45,158 nt of DNA from the NCBI GenBank assembly GCA_001784585.1, contig MFRN01000037.1:1-45158 (forward strand), read 5' to 3'. The DNA comes from Candidatus Melainabacteria bacterium RIFCSPLOWO2_02_FULL_35_15 (GTDB lineage Bacteria > Cyanobacteriota > Vampirovibrionia > 2-02-FULL-35-15). Below the pieces are notes generated by a model. It did no database searches and was not told the origin of the DNA. It was given only the letters and a program-made list of their open reading frames with translations. The first letter of the stretch is position 1; every line of letters begins with the position of its first letter. A program made the position numbers and the translations under genes. Shown here in pieces: positions 34,406-42,947 of the stretch.

Positions 34406-35374
34406 TTATCTTCTTGTCCCTATCCTAAGCAGCCCGGCAATCGGGTTTCTATATGTTTTTAATTCGTCAAGCTCTTCAGTTTGTTCTTTTATTATTTGTT
34501 TTAGTCTTAAGATTTCCTGCTCGTGTTTTCTTTGCAGTGTTAGGAGCTCTTTTCTGTGCTGCTCACCTGTCTTTGAATAAAAATTATCCCATTCATTTTG
34601 TTTTTTCTGAATAAGTCCTTCAATCTGTTCTCTTAAGCTGGATATCTGTTCATGATATCTTTCCTCAACCTCAAGCTCCATCTCAGCAATCTCATCTTCC
34701 ATAAGTCCTATTCTCTCTGATAATTCAAGTACTTGATCTTTACTTTGATTTAGCTCAGCGGTTAGCTCTTCATTTTTCTTTTTAATTTCAGTAATCTCAA
34801 GATCTTTTTGGGTAATTACCTGATATAGCTCTTTTGCTTTTTTGCCTTTTATCTGAGATTGCCCGTTTTTAGATAAGGTAATCTCTGAAAGTTTTCTGTC
34901 CAGGTTATTAATAGTTTTTTGTTTTGCATCAAGTTCAGCATGAAGCGCTGCAATAGTTTCAGATGGCGGGGAAGAACGAGTCTGAATCTCCCTGTTTAAA
35001 GCTTCTTCAAGCTCATGTGCTTTTGCTTTTATGGATTCAAGTTCCTGTTTGGCAAGATTTAGTGACTGTTTTAATCTGTAGACTGGTGATAAAGATAAAA
35101 GTCCTTTTATTTTTTCCTGACCTTCAAAATCTACATTTTTTAAAACTTCAGTAAACGAAGACAACAGTTTAATTTCATTATAGGTAAGTCCTGACTCACG
35201 CAGTTTGTGAAACATTTCAATTGATTCAAAATCTTCCTGTGTAAAGTTCTCCAGACTTAATGAATTTGGATCCTGGTCTATTTCAAGTTCATGTTCATAT
35301 AAGGATAAAGATTCTTCAGTAAGATTAAGCTTTTTTAAAACTTCTTCGCGGGTTATTTTTTCTTTGTTTGTCAT
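34406..35374 (-). CDS. MerR-like HTH protein with long coiled coil
   Basis: The 322-aa protein has an N-terminal winged-HTH-like region (ITREEVLKKLNLTEESLSLYE, then FTQEDFESIEMFHKLRESGLTYNEIKLL) that resembles MerR DNA-binding domains. About 200 residues of heptad coiled coil follow (about 105-305) and a basic tail (LLRIGTRR). There is no effector domain. It could be a DNA-binding structural or segregation protein rather than a metal-type activator. It is convergent with etfB, with a 9-nt gap. Confidence 0.6.
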   Translation of the reverse strand: MTNKEKITREEVLKKLNLTEESLSLYEHELEIDQDPNSLSLENFTQEDFESIEMFHKLRESGLTYNEIKLLSSFTEVLKNVDFEGQEKIKGLLSLSPVYRLKQSLNLAKQELESIKAKAHELEEALNREIQTRSSPPSETIAALHAELDAKQKTINNLDRKLSEITLSKNGQSQIKGKKAKELYQVITQKDLEITEIKKKNEELTAELNQSKDQVLELSERIGLMEDEIAEMELEVEERYHEQISSLREQIEGLIQKKQNEWDNFYSKTGEQHRKELLTLQRKHEQEILRLKQIIKEQTEELDELKTYRNPIAGLLRIGTRR

Positions 35375-35480
35375 ATTTTATTTACCTTGTCTGTAATTAT
35401 TTTATCTTAAAAATATTCCTTTATATATTACCATTAGAGCATATTGCAAAACAGTCTGATTGGATAAAATAATAAATAAC

Positions 35481-36386
35481 ATGAAAAAAATAAAGATTCT
35501 TAAACCAAGATTAAATAAATTTCATTTAAGCAATATAGGGCCTTTAATCCTCTTAATCTTCTTTACGGGTTACTGTTTCGCACAAACTTCTATAGTGCCA
35601 TTTGAAACACTTATTAAACCCGGGACTCCTGTTCTTGGGGATACTGTCTCCATAAAAATTGCAAAGCTTCCCCGCAGCAGGGGCATACCTAAGATTTTTT
35701 TTGATAAAACAAAAGCACCGGTTTTTACTCTGGAAGAGAACTGGTATAGAACTCTTTTACCAATCAGTGCAGATTTTAAACCAGGCAGCTACCCGCTTGA
35801 AATATTTTATGATGGACATGTAAAAAGAATTAATCTTACTATTAAAGATACAAAATATCCACTTCAGGATTTAACTCTCCCTAAAAAAGTATCAGAATTA
35901 AAAGCAAGCAGAATTGAAAAAGAGCTGGTTGGTAAAGTGCTGGACACTTACAGCAGTGAAAAATTCTGGAGCGGAAAATTTATTTTTCCGTCAGATGGGC
36001 CATTATCTACTGCTTATGGAGTAAAAAGAAGAGTAAACGGAGTCATTAATCCTGATTATTTTCATAAGGGGCTGGATTTTGCAGCAGCTTTTGGCTCTAA
36101 TATAAAAGCTCCGGAAAATGGAAGAGTAGTACTTATAGGTTTAGTATCAAAGGGATTTGTTGTAAACGGAAACTGCATTTTTATAGACCACGGACATGGA
36201 GTAATAAGCGGATACTTACATCTAAGCTCAGTTTTAGTAAAAGAAGGAGACTTTATAAAAAAAGGACAGGTAATTGGTAAAGTTGGGAGTACTGGAATTG
36301 CCAGCGGACCACATTTACACTGGGGTGTGTATGTACTTGGAAAAACAGTAGAGCCACTGGTATGGACAAAAAGTGTTATTGATTAA
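35481..36386 (+). CDS. M23-family metallopeptidase (peptidoglycan endopeptidase)
   Basis: From the ATG at 35481 the protein is 301 aa; a TTG at 35460 could add 7 residues. A basic N-terminus and hydrophobic segment (IGPLILLIFFTGYCFA) form a signal peptide. After a beta-rich region, the LytM/M23 domain (about 170-295) has the zinc ligands in YFHKGLDFA and in PHLHWGVY, plus HGHGVISGYLHL. Both zinc motifs are complete, so it is probably an active periplasmic cell-wall hydrolase. Confidence 0.9.
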   Translation: MKKIKILKPRLNKFHLSNIGPLILLIFFTGYCFAQTSIVPFETLIKPGTPVLGDTVSIKIAKLPRSRGIPKIFFDKTKAPVFTLEENWYRTLLPISADFKPGSYPLEIFYDGHVKRINLTIKDTKYPLQDLTLPKKVSELKASRIEKELVGKVLDTYSSEKFWSGKFIFPSDGPLSTAYGVKRRVNGVINPDYFHKGLDFAAAFGSNIKAPENGRVVLIGLVSKGFVVNGNCIFIDHGHGVISGYLHLSSVLVKEGDFIKKGQVIGKVGSTGIASGPHLHWGVYVLGKTVEPLVWTKSVID

Positions 36387-36535
36387 TTTTATTATCTCAA
36401 GCTAAAAATACTACGTATTACATCTTGTTTATATAAATTGAATTTTAAATTTCCGGTAAAAATTATAAGTTACAATAATTATGTTAAGATTTTTTAGTTT
36501 GTAAATAAGTTAAGGAAAGAAGGAGATAAAGAAAA

Positions 36536-36805
36536 ATGTTAAAGAAACTTACATTATTGTTTTATGCAGTTATGTTAATGATCTATATGACTGCCTGTGC
36601 TGCACCGAAACCAAAGGAAGAAACTGAAGAACCGGAAGAAGAATCACAGGAAGCTGAAGATGAAGCTGAAGAAGCTGGTGAAGTTGAAGAACCAAGCGAC
36701 GAAACCGGAACTGAAGAAGCCGGGGAAGAAGCTGCTCCAGCAGAAACCAAAACTCCTGAAGGAATGTCAGCTGCTGAACCAGCAATGCCTGCACCAGCAC
36801 AATAA
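36536..36805 (+). CDS. Small acidic lipoprotein
   Basis: The 89-aa protein has a lipoprotein signal with lipobox YMTAC (Cys21). A highly Glu-rich low-complexity mature part and an Ala/Pro-rich end follow. A good SD (GAAGGAG) precedes it. It is probably a membrane-anchored acidic tether; no fold is expected. A second lipoprotein gene follows after 23 nt. Confidence 0.7.
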   Translation: MLKKLTLLFYAVMLMIYMTACAAPKPKEETEEPEEESQEAEDEAEEAGEVEEPSDETGTEEAGEEAAPAETKTPEGMSAAEPAMPAPAQ

Positions 36806-36828
36806 TTAAAAATCTGAAAGGAAAATAA

Positions 36829-36975
36829 ATGAAAAAAATATTGCTTACAATTTTAGCAATTCAGTTAATGGTTGCTTTAACTGGCTGTTGTTGCCCATGT
36901 GCAAAGAAAATGCAAGAGCAAAAAGAGCCGGCAGAAGAAAGTACTCCAGCACCTGAAGAAAAATCAGCCGAATAA
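36829..36975 (+). CDS. Very small lipoprotein, 48 aa
   Basis: MKKILLTILAIQLMVALTGC is a textbook lipoprotein signal with lipobox LTGC at residue 20. CCPCAKK follows, giving four cysteines within five residues, then a short Glu/Pro-rich tail. An AAAGGAAA SD precedes it. It is tandem to the acidic lipoprotein, with the same plan, so the pair may be an ancient duplication. A strong palindrome follows the stop. Confidence 0.65.
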   Translation: MKKILLTILAIQLMVALTGCCCPCAKKMQEQKEPAEESTPAPEEKSAE

Positions 36976-36989
36976 ACAAATATTCTGCT

Positions 36990-37021
36990 CCACAGAGGCA
37001 CAGTTAACTGTGCCTCTGTGG
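36990..37021. terminator. Perfect 32-bp palindrome, terminator or intergenic REP-like copy
   Basis: Arms CCACAGAGGCACAG and complement around TTAA, followed by GGTTTTGATATT. It lies 14 nt after the lipoprotein stop, so it can act as a terminator. The AGAGGCAC/GTGCCTCT core also resembles the REP-like elements found inside three genes. It abuts the promoter of the next gene. Confidence 0.6.
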
Positions 37022-37028
37022 GTTTTGA

Positions 37029-37034
37029 TATTAT
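37029..37034 (+). promoter_or_regulatory. -10 box of the SirB1-family gene (leaderless type)
   Basis: TGA-TATTAT is followed by 6 nt and the ATG at 37041. Confidence 0.4.
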
Positions 37035-37040
37035 GTTTAT

Positions 37041-37895
37041 ATGAAAACATTACCCAGGTCTGAAATAAAAGCCATAACAAAACTTTTAAAGACCAGCGAT
37101 AAGGAAACTTTTAAGTTACTTGAAGAACAGTTTAAAACTTTTGATATAAAAATCTTAAAAGAAATAAACAGTGAGATTTCTCTTGATGACATTGAATTGC
37201 AAAGAAATTTTGCAGAACTTGCACTCAGAATAAAAAGAGAGCAACTTAAAAATGACTTTAACAATTGGAGTAAAAATAATTCAAATGATCTGGAAGAAAG
37301 TGTTTTTCTTGTAGCAACTTTTGCAAGTCCTTTGCTGGACATGGAACATTATTTTAAGTTAATAAGCAACTGGGTTGGTTTAATTTCCAATAATCTAAAA
37401 AAAATCAAGTTAAACAATGATCCTACTTCAATAATAAATGAAATTAATCATTTTCTGTTTATGGAGCTGGGGTTTAAAGGAAATAAAAATAATTTTTATG
37501 ATCCGGAAAACAGTTTTATAGATAAGGTAATAGAAAAAAAATCAGGAAATCCGATTTTATTGTCGATGATTTACCTCCTTATTACAAAGAGGATTGGCTT
37601 ATCTTTTAGTGGTGTAAATATGCCTGCTCATTTTCTAATACAGTACAAGGACTTTTTTGAACCAATTTTTATAGATCCCTTTAACCAGGGAGAAATAATT
37701 ACAAAATCTATGTGCCAGGAAAGAGTTAAAGCACTGAAATTAACCTGGCAGGAAGATTACCTGTCCAGCCCGACAAATAAACAAATCATAGTTCGCATAC
37801 TGCAAAACCTGATTAATATTTATCAAAACAACAAACAATTTGATTTAAAAGAATATTTAGAAGATTATGTAAACGTTATAAAGAGAGGCATGTGA
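37041..37895 (+). CDS. SirB1-family (transglutaminase-like core 2) protein
   Basis: The 284-aa protein has the family pattern: INHFLFMELGFKGNKNNFYD, KKSGNPILLSMIYLLITKRIGL, GVNMPAHFLIQY and IDPFNQGEIIT. Members are conserved in many bacteria and lack the usual catalytic Cys; their role is not established. The gene lies 13 nt before purL on the same strand. Confidence 0.85.
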   Translation: MKTLPRSEIKAITKLLKTSDKETFKLLEEQFKTFDIKILKEINSEISLDDIELQRNFAELALRIKREQLKNDFNNWSKNNSNDLEESVFLVATFASPLLDMEHYFKLISNWVGLISNNLKKIKLNNDPTSIINEINHFLFMELGFKGNKNNFYDPENSFIDKVIEKKSGNPILLSMIYLLITKRIGLSFSGVNMPAHFLIQYKDFFEPIFIDPFNQGEIITKSMCQERVKALKLTWQEDYLSSPTNKQIIVRILQNLINIYQNNKQFDLKEYLEDYVNVIKRGM

Positions 37896-37908
37896 TTTTT
37901 CTTTTCCC

Positions 37909-40149
37909 ATGACCACCTGTACTATAAAACCAAACAAAGAACTTCTTACCAAACTAAAACTTACTGCTGATGAGTATTTAAAAATAGTTGAATTGATCGG
38001 CAAAGAACCAAATGAAGTAGAACTTTATATGTTTTCTGTGATGTGGTCAGAGCACTGTTGTTATAAAAACTCAAAAGCTCTCCTGAAAGAATTTCCTACA
38101 AAAAATAAGCATGTAGTAGTAGGACCTGGAGAAAATGCAGGGGTGGTTGATTTGGGAGACGGGATAAGAATTGCATTTAAAATTGAATCTCATAATCGCC
38201 CTACTGCTGTAGAGCCTTTTCAGGGTGCTACTACCGGGGTTGGTGGAATCCTGCGTGACATTTTTACCATGGGAGCAAGGCCTATTGCAGTTTTAGACAG
38301 TATTAGATTTGGAGATTTGAAATTACCAAGATCCAGATTTTTATTTTCAGGTGCTGTAAGTGGAATAGGACACTATGGAAACTGTACAGGCATTCCAAAT
38401 ATAGGCGGAGAAGCATATTTTTATCCTACCTATAATGAAAACCCTCTTGTAAATGCCATGGCCATTGGACTGATTGAAACAAAGGAAATAGTTAAATCAA
38501 ATGCCAGCGGCCCGGGGAATCCTGTTTTTTACGCAGGTTCAAAAACCGGCAGAGATGGGCTTGGTGGAGCTAGTTTTGCAAGCAGCGGACTTACAGAAGA
38601 CAGCCATAAAGACAGACCTGCTGTCCAGGTAGGAGATCCTTTTTGTGAAAAGGTTTTAATAGAAGCCTGTCTTGAGGCTTTTAAAACAGGTTATATAGTA
38701 GCAGCTCAGGATATGGGGGCAGCTGGACTTACATGTTCTACTTCGGAGATGGCAGCAAAAGGAAATGTAGGAATTGAAATTGATCTGGACAAAGTACCAG
38801 TACGAACTGGAACTTTAACACCTGTTGAATATATGCTTTCTGAGTCGCAGGAGAGAATGCTTTTTGTGGTTAAAACAGGATTTGAAAAAAATATAATTGA
38901 TGTTTTTTCAAAATGGGGATTAGACTGTGTTCAGATAGGAGAAATTACTGATACAAAAAAAATAACAATTAAACACAAAAATAAAATTGTTGTTGATATG
39001 GATGCAAAAGCCCTGGTAAACAATACACCGGTTTATAAAAGGGAAAAAAGGGAACCAGAATATTTTAAAGAAAATCAAAAATTTAACCAGGATTCAATAC
39101 CCGATCTAAAAAGAGAAGAAGTAGTACCTATTCTAAAAGAACTGCTTGCTTCTCCCAATATAGGTTCAAAAAAATGGATTTATTCAAAATATGATCATCA
39201 GGTACAGGCAAATACAATTATAAAACCTGGTGGTAGTGCAGGTTTGATAAGAATCAGATCGTTACATAATGACATGACAACAAAAGGATTAGCTGCTACC
39301 TGTGATGGTAACTCTGCTTATGTTTATCTGGACCCCTGCCTGGGATCAAAAATTGCAGTAGCTGAAGCAGCAAGAAATATTTCCTGTACAGGAGCTCTCC
39401 CTATTGCTATAACTGATAATTTAAATTTCGGTAACCCTGAGAAACCTGAAATATACTGGCAGCTGTCTGAATCTGTCAGAGGCATAAAAGAAGCATGTTT
39501 AGAGTTTGATACCCCTGTTACTGGCGGAAATGTAAGTTTGTATAATGAATCAAACGGTGTAGATATATGGCCTACGCCTGTAATTGGCATGGTTGGCATA
39601 ATTGAAGATGTAGAATTAGTAATTAACCACTCATTTGACAAAGCAGGAGATATAATCTTGCTTTTAGGAAAACAAAAAAATGAAATCGGGGCTTCTGAAT
39701 ATCTTTACTTACGTATAAAAGAAATAAAAGGCAGAGTACCTGAACTGGATTTTAATCTGGAGAAGACGGTTCAGTCATCTGCAAGGGAACTTGTTAAAAG
39801 AAAACTTATTAAGTCTGCACATGACTGTTCTATAGGAGGATTGCTTGTAACCCTCTGTGAAAGCGCCTTCCCAAATGACTTAGGATTTCAGCTAATAGCC
39901 GATTGCCCACAGCCAATAGCCAGACTGGATGCTGTATTATTCGGTGAAACACAAAGCAGAATTGTAATTAGCACTGATAAAAATAATTTACAAGAAGTAG
40001 AAAATTTTTTAAAAGAGGCCAACTGTCCTTATGAAGTCATAGGAGAGGTTATAAAAGAAGAAATTAAAATAAAATCTTTAAACTTAGTTACTAAAACTGC
40101 TGATTTGAAACTTATCTGGGAAAATGCATTAGCAAAATTTTTTGAATAA
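37909..40149 (+). CDS. purL: Phosphoribosylformylglycinamidine synthase subunit PurL
   Basis: The 746-aa protein is the small-type PurL that works with PurS and PurQ in purine synthesis. The P-loop-like SHNRPTAVEPFQGATTGVGG, GDPFCEKVLIEAC, AAQDMGAAGLTCSTSEMA and the second-half VTGGNVSLYNES are all present. Length is normal, and the glutaminase domain is absent, as in the multi-subunit form. purS and purQ are not in the window. It ends 1 nt from the convergent sulfotransferase gene. Confidence 0.96.
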   Translation: MTTCTIKPNKELLTKLKLTADEYLKIVELIGKEPNEVELYMFSVMWSEHCCYKNSKALLKEFPTKNKHVVVGPGENAGVVDLGDGIRIAFKIESHNRPTAVEPFQGATTGVGGILRDIFTMGARPIAVLDSIRFGDLKLPRSRFLFSGAVSGIGHYGNCTGIPNIGGEAYFYPTYNENPLVNAMAIGLIETKEIVKSNASGPGNPVFYAGSKTGRDGLGGASFASSGLTEDSHKDRPAVQVGDPFCEKVLIEACLEAFKTGYIVAAQDMGAAGLTCSTSEMAAKGNVGIEIDLDKVPVRTGTLTPVEYMLSESQERMLFVVKTGFEKNIIDVFSKWGLDCVQIGEITDTKKITIKHKNKIVVDMDAKALVNNTPVYKREKREPEYFKENQKFNQDSIPDLKREEVVPILKELLASPNIGSKKWIYSKYDHQVQANTIIKPGGSAGLIRIRSLHNDMTTKGLAATCDGNSAYVYLDPCLGSKIAVAEAARNISCTGALPIAITDNLNFGNPEKPEIYWQLSESVRGIKEACLEFDTPVTGGNVSLYNESNGVDIWPTPVIGMVGIIEDVELVINHSFDKAGDIILLLGKQKNEIGASEYLYLRIKEIKGRVPELDFNLEKTVQSSARELVKRKLIKSAHDCSIGGLLVTLCESAFPNDLGFQLIADCPQPIARLDAVLFGETQSRIVISTDKNNLQEVENFLKEANCPYEVIGEVIKEEIKIKSLNLVTKTADLKLIWENALAKFFE

Positions 40150-40150
40150 G

Positions 40151-41074
40151 TTATTTATATCCATACCTGGAGAGCAAAGGAAACGTACAAACAGTTGAAA
40201 TTAGTTTATCAAAACTGTTTAACTTGCTCTTCCATTCATCATCAACTTTAAGTTCTATTCTGCCGGTTTTAAATCTGCTTGGATTTCCCCATGCTGAGTG
40301 ATTCACGGAAAGTTCTACTTCACCAGCAGAAACAAACGGTGTTGAAGCACCTGATTCAGAAATAAAATCAAGGATAGTATTAACTGTCATTTTTGGTTTT
40401 CTGGCAAAATCTTCATATTTGATCATTAGATATTTATCCTTGTTTTGTTTCCATAAATATTCAGCCAGTAAGTTTCTTGTATTCCACTTTAAAGAACTAT
40501 CAAAAGAATTAAATCTTTCAATATAAATTGTCTTTTCTTTGTCTGGCTGGAGCATTTTCTTCTTTCGTGAATATGCAATTCCTCTTGGATCTCTGATTAG
40601 GTGAATACTATAGACATCCAGATTATCCATAAGAGAGAGTAAATAACCCCATAGGGGAGATTTTGTCGTATCTATTATAACTTTGCAGTGTGTAACTTCC
40701 CAGACAGAAAGAAACAATTTTTCTATTTCAGGAATGGACAGTGCATAAGATTTAAAATATTTTTCTCCAAACGGTAAAAGCTTTATAAGAGCGAGCCTTG
40801 AATAGTAAGTAAATTTTAATTTCTTTAATATTTCTGTAACATTAACTTTATTCATGCCACTAAATCCATTATCAAAAACTTTTTTCCAGAAATCACATTC
40901 TCTTACAGTTACGCCACAACCACAGAGTCTGTTATCTAACAATGACAGCTTCCAAATATTTCTTAATTCCCCGCCAAAGAAAAAATCCCGGCAATTACCC
41001 AGAACACTTCCTAAGATGGTGCTCCCACTTCTTCCCCAGCCTGTAATATTTAAAACCTTTACTTTTTGCTTCAC
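40151..41074 (-). CDS. Sulfotransferase family protein
   Basis: The 307-aa protein transfers sulfuryl groups from PAPS. The 5'-phosphosulfate loop is GWGRSGSTIL (about 12-21) and the 3'-phosphate motif is HLIRDPRGIAYSR. CGCG and CDFWKKV near 50-65 are typical of bacterial sulfotransferases that act on carbohydrates or lipids. The start is a GTG at 41074, with TATACT 6 nt upstream. The acceptor is unknown; no sulfate-activation genes are beside it. Confidence 0.85.
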   Translation of the reverse strand: MKQKVKVLNITGWGRSGSTILGSVLGNCRDFFFGGELRNIWKLSLLDNRLCGCGVTVRECDFWKKVFDNGFSGMNKVNVTEILKKLKFTYYSRLALIKLLPFGEKYFKSYALSIPEIEKLFLSVWEVTHCKVIIDTTKSPLWGYLLSLMDNLDVYSIHLIRDPRGIAYSRKKKMLQPDKEKTIYIERFNSFDSSLKWNTRNLLAEYLWKQNKDKYLMIKYEDFARKPKMTVNTILDFISESGASTPFVSAGEVELSVNHSAWGNPSRFKTGRIELKVDDEWKSKLNSFDKLISTVCTFPLLSRYGYK

Positions 41075-41080
41075 TTTTAT

Positions 41081-41086
41081 AGTATA
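41081..41086 (-). promoter_or_regulatory. Extended -10 box of the sulfotransferase gene
   Basis: TGC-TATACT on the minus strand is followed by 6 nt and the GTG at 41074. Confidence 0.4.
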
Positions 41087-41104
41087 GCAAGGGCTGTGAA
41101 ACAG

Positions 41105-42358
41105 TTACTCTTCATCCTCTTCTACTAAATCTTTCCATTCAGGATTTTCTCCCAGCTCTGATGCAAGATTTGATACTTCCTGTGATTTAGGTTTCTTTGG
41201 TTTTAAAATATTTACTGATTTAGTTTCTTCCTTGTCTGGTTTTTCATCTTCATATTCAATAACCAATCCTTCATCGAGTTCTTCTGCTTCTTCTTTTGTT
41301 CTCTCCGAGATGTTACCTGTATTAAGTTTTTTCTTTTGTTTAGGTTCTTCTTTTTCTTTACTTTCTAAAGCTTTTTGTTCAGCACTTTGTATTATTTCTT
41401 TCGGGATATTCAGGACATCTTGCTCCTGAAGCTCTTCAAGCTCTTCATCTTTCAGCTCAAGCGATGAGGGAGGTGATATTAACTGTTCACTTGAGACAAA
41501 GGGTAAAGGTCCTTCGTATAAAAGCTCTTCTTCTAAAACTTTTTTTTCAGCTTCTGTTAATTCATCTTTATCTTTTTGGAAAGATTTTTCTTCCTGTTCA
41601 ACTTCTACAAACAATGCTTCTTTAACAGCTGATATTTCTTCATTTATTTCTATGTGCGGTTCAATAGTATCAATGTGGTTTATTAAATCTGTCAGTGCCT
41701 GCAACTGAGTGGAAAATCTTGCGTCCAGCTGACCGGATTTTGTTTCCACTATACAGCTGCCAGGATCCACAGAATCATTTGCTAATGGAATAATATCAAT
41801 ACCTGAAGGGAAAAGTCTTTCCATTTGAGGAATACTTTCTTCAAGGGTCTTTAAATCATTTGGATTTACAAAAACCTGAACCCTGTCTGCCTCTGATGTA
41901 GCTTTTTTAATAGCTTCAATAACCTGGGTTTGTAAAATATTTGGATCCAGTGACACTTTATATCTGATAATCTTTTCAGCCAGATCCAGTGCAATTTTTA
42001 TAATTTCTTTATTTGCCCGGGTAAGGGCTTCTCTTTTTACTTCAAATAACTCTCTAAGCACCATCTTTGCCTGCTCTTTTATTAATTCAGCCTCTTCATT
42101 AGCTGCCTGTATTGTCTCCTGGTAAACCTTTTCTTTAATAGCTTTTGCTTCAAGATTTGTATTTGAAATAATCTCTTTTGCTTTAGCTTCAGCTTCTTTT
42201 AATTTTTTTTCTGACTCAGCTAAAATTAACCGCGCGTCCTGCTTAATCTGTTTTGCTTCCTGCCTTGCTTTATTCATCTCACCATACTCAGGCTGAAGTG
42301 TTCTGGCAGTACTTTTACTGTTACTTATGCTTATAAGCTTTCTTTTTTTAATTAGCAT
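41105..42358 (-). CDS. FliH/SctL-like (or V-type E-like) coiled-coil protein with long acidic tail
   Basis: The 417-aa protein has an N-terminal Ala/Glu/Lys coiled coil (about 25-110) and then a FliH/HrpE-type globular part (about 110-230): KIALDLAEKIIRYKVSLDPN, VQVFVNPNDLKTLEE and VDPGSCIVETKSGQLDARFS. In flagella and type III secretion such proteins are stators of the export ATPase. A Glu/Lys-rich tail of about 185 residues follows (about 230-417), absent in typical FliH (about 230 aa). No flagellar or secretion ATPase gene is adjacent. The partner gene is immediately upstream. Confidence 0.65.
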   Translation of the reverse strand: MLIKKRKLISISNSKSTARTLQPEYGEMNKARQEAKQIKQDARLILAESEKKLKEAEAKAKEIISNTNLEAKAIKEKVYQETIQAANEEAELIKEQAKMVLRELFEVKREALTRANKEIIKIALDLAEKIIRYKVSLDPNILQTQVIEAIKKATSEADRVQVFVNPNDLKTLEESIPQMERLFPSGIDIIPLANDSVDPGSCIVETKSGQLDARFSTQLQALTDLINHIDTIEPHIEINEEISAVKEALFVEVEQEEKSFQKDKDELTEAEKKVLEEELLYEGPLPFVSSEQLISPPSSLELKDEELEELQEQDVLNIPKEIIQSAEQKALESKEKEEPKQKKKLNTGNISERTKEEAEELDEGLVIEYEDEKPDKEETKSVNILKPKKPKSQEVSNLASELGENPEWKDLVEEDEE

Positions 42359-42372
42359 TTTATGATTCCTTC

Positions 42373-42765
42373 TTAATCATGCTTTAATTCTGCGAGATAC
42401 TGATCAATAACTTTTATTACCTCCTGGGTTAAAAAAACAGGTGCTCCTTTTCTTTGTTTTCCTAATTTGAGCTGCAGGTATTCCTTGATTTTTGGTCTTT
42501 GTTCATTTGCTGCTGAAATTAATTTCTGCATTTTTATCTCTTCCTTGCAATCGTTCAATATTTTTTTTAGCTCAGGCCAGGTTTGATAAAGCGGTGTCCA
42601 GTCAAGCTTTTCCACATCTATTCCTGTTTCCTGCTCAATCTGAGTAAGTCTTTTAACAACTTCAGGGGTAAAATGTGCTAAAAGCAGGGATTGTTGCTCC
42701 TTTGACATAGTACGCAGGATAAGCGAAAGCGTTAATAATTTAATATCTTTTGATAAGGTGACCAT
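42373..42765 (-). CDS. Small helical protein, possible FliG-like or stator partner
   Basis: The 130-aa protein is all-helical by appearance. LTLSLILRTMSKEQQSLLLAHFTPEVVKRLTQ resembles the helical repeats that occur in FliG and related motor or scaffold proteins, but the match is weak and I do not assign the family. It lies 14 nt upstream of the FliH-like gene on the same strand, so the two products probably act together. Confidence 0.5.
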   Translation of the reverse strand: MVTLSKDIKLLTLSLILRTMSKEQQSLLLAHFTPEVVKRLTQIEQETGIDVEKLDWTPLYQTWPELKKILNDCKEEIKMQKLISAANEQRPKIKEYLQLKLGKQRKGAPVFLTQEVIKVIDQYLAELKHD

Positions 42766-42947
42766 GGCAAATTTTCAATCCTAATAATTAGCAAAGGCCC
42801 TGATTATAGCCCTTAAATCTCATATGCCCATTTAATGCAACTAAAATCGACTGAGAAAAGCTTTGAAGAAAGGGATTCATGGATATCCCTTGGAATAATT
42901 GTACTTGATTATTATCTTTTAATTCATTTGGATGGAATTAAAATAAG

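Noticed and set aside
36597-36809. Lys/Leu-rich frame overlapping the acidic lipoprotein
   Set aside because: It is a +1 shadow of the GAA-rich lipoprotein gene, which has a clear lipobox and SD.
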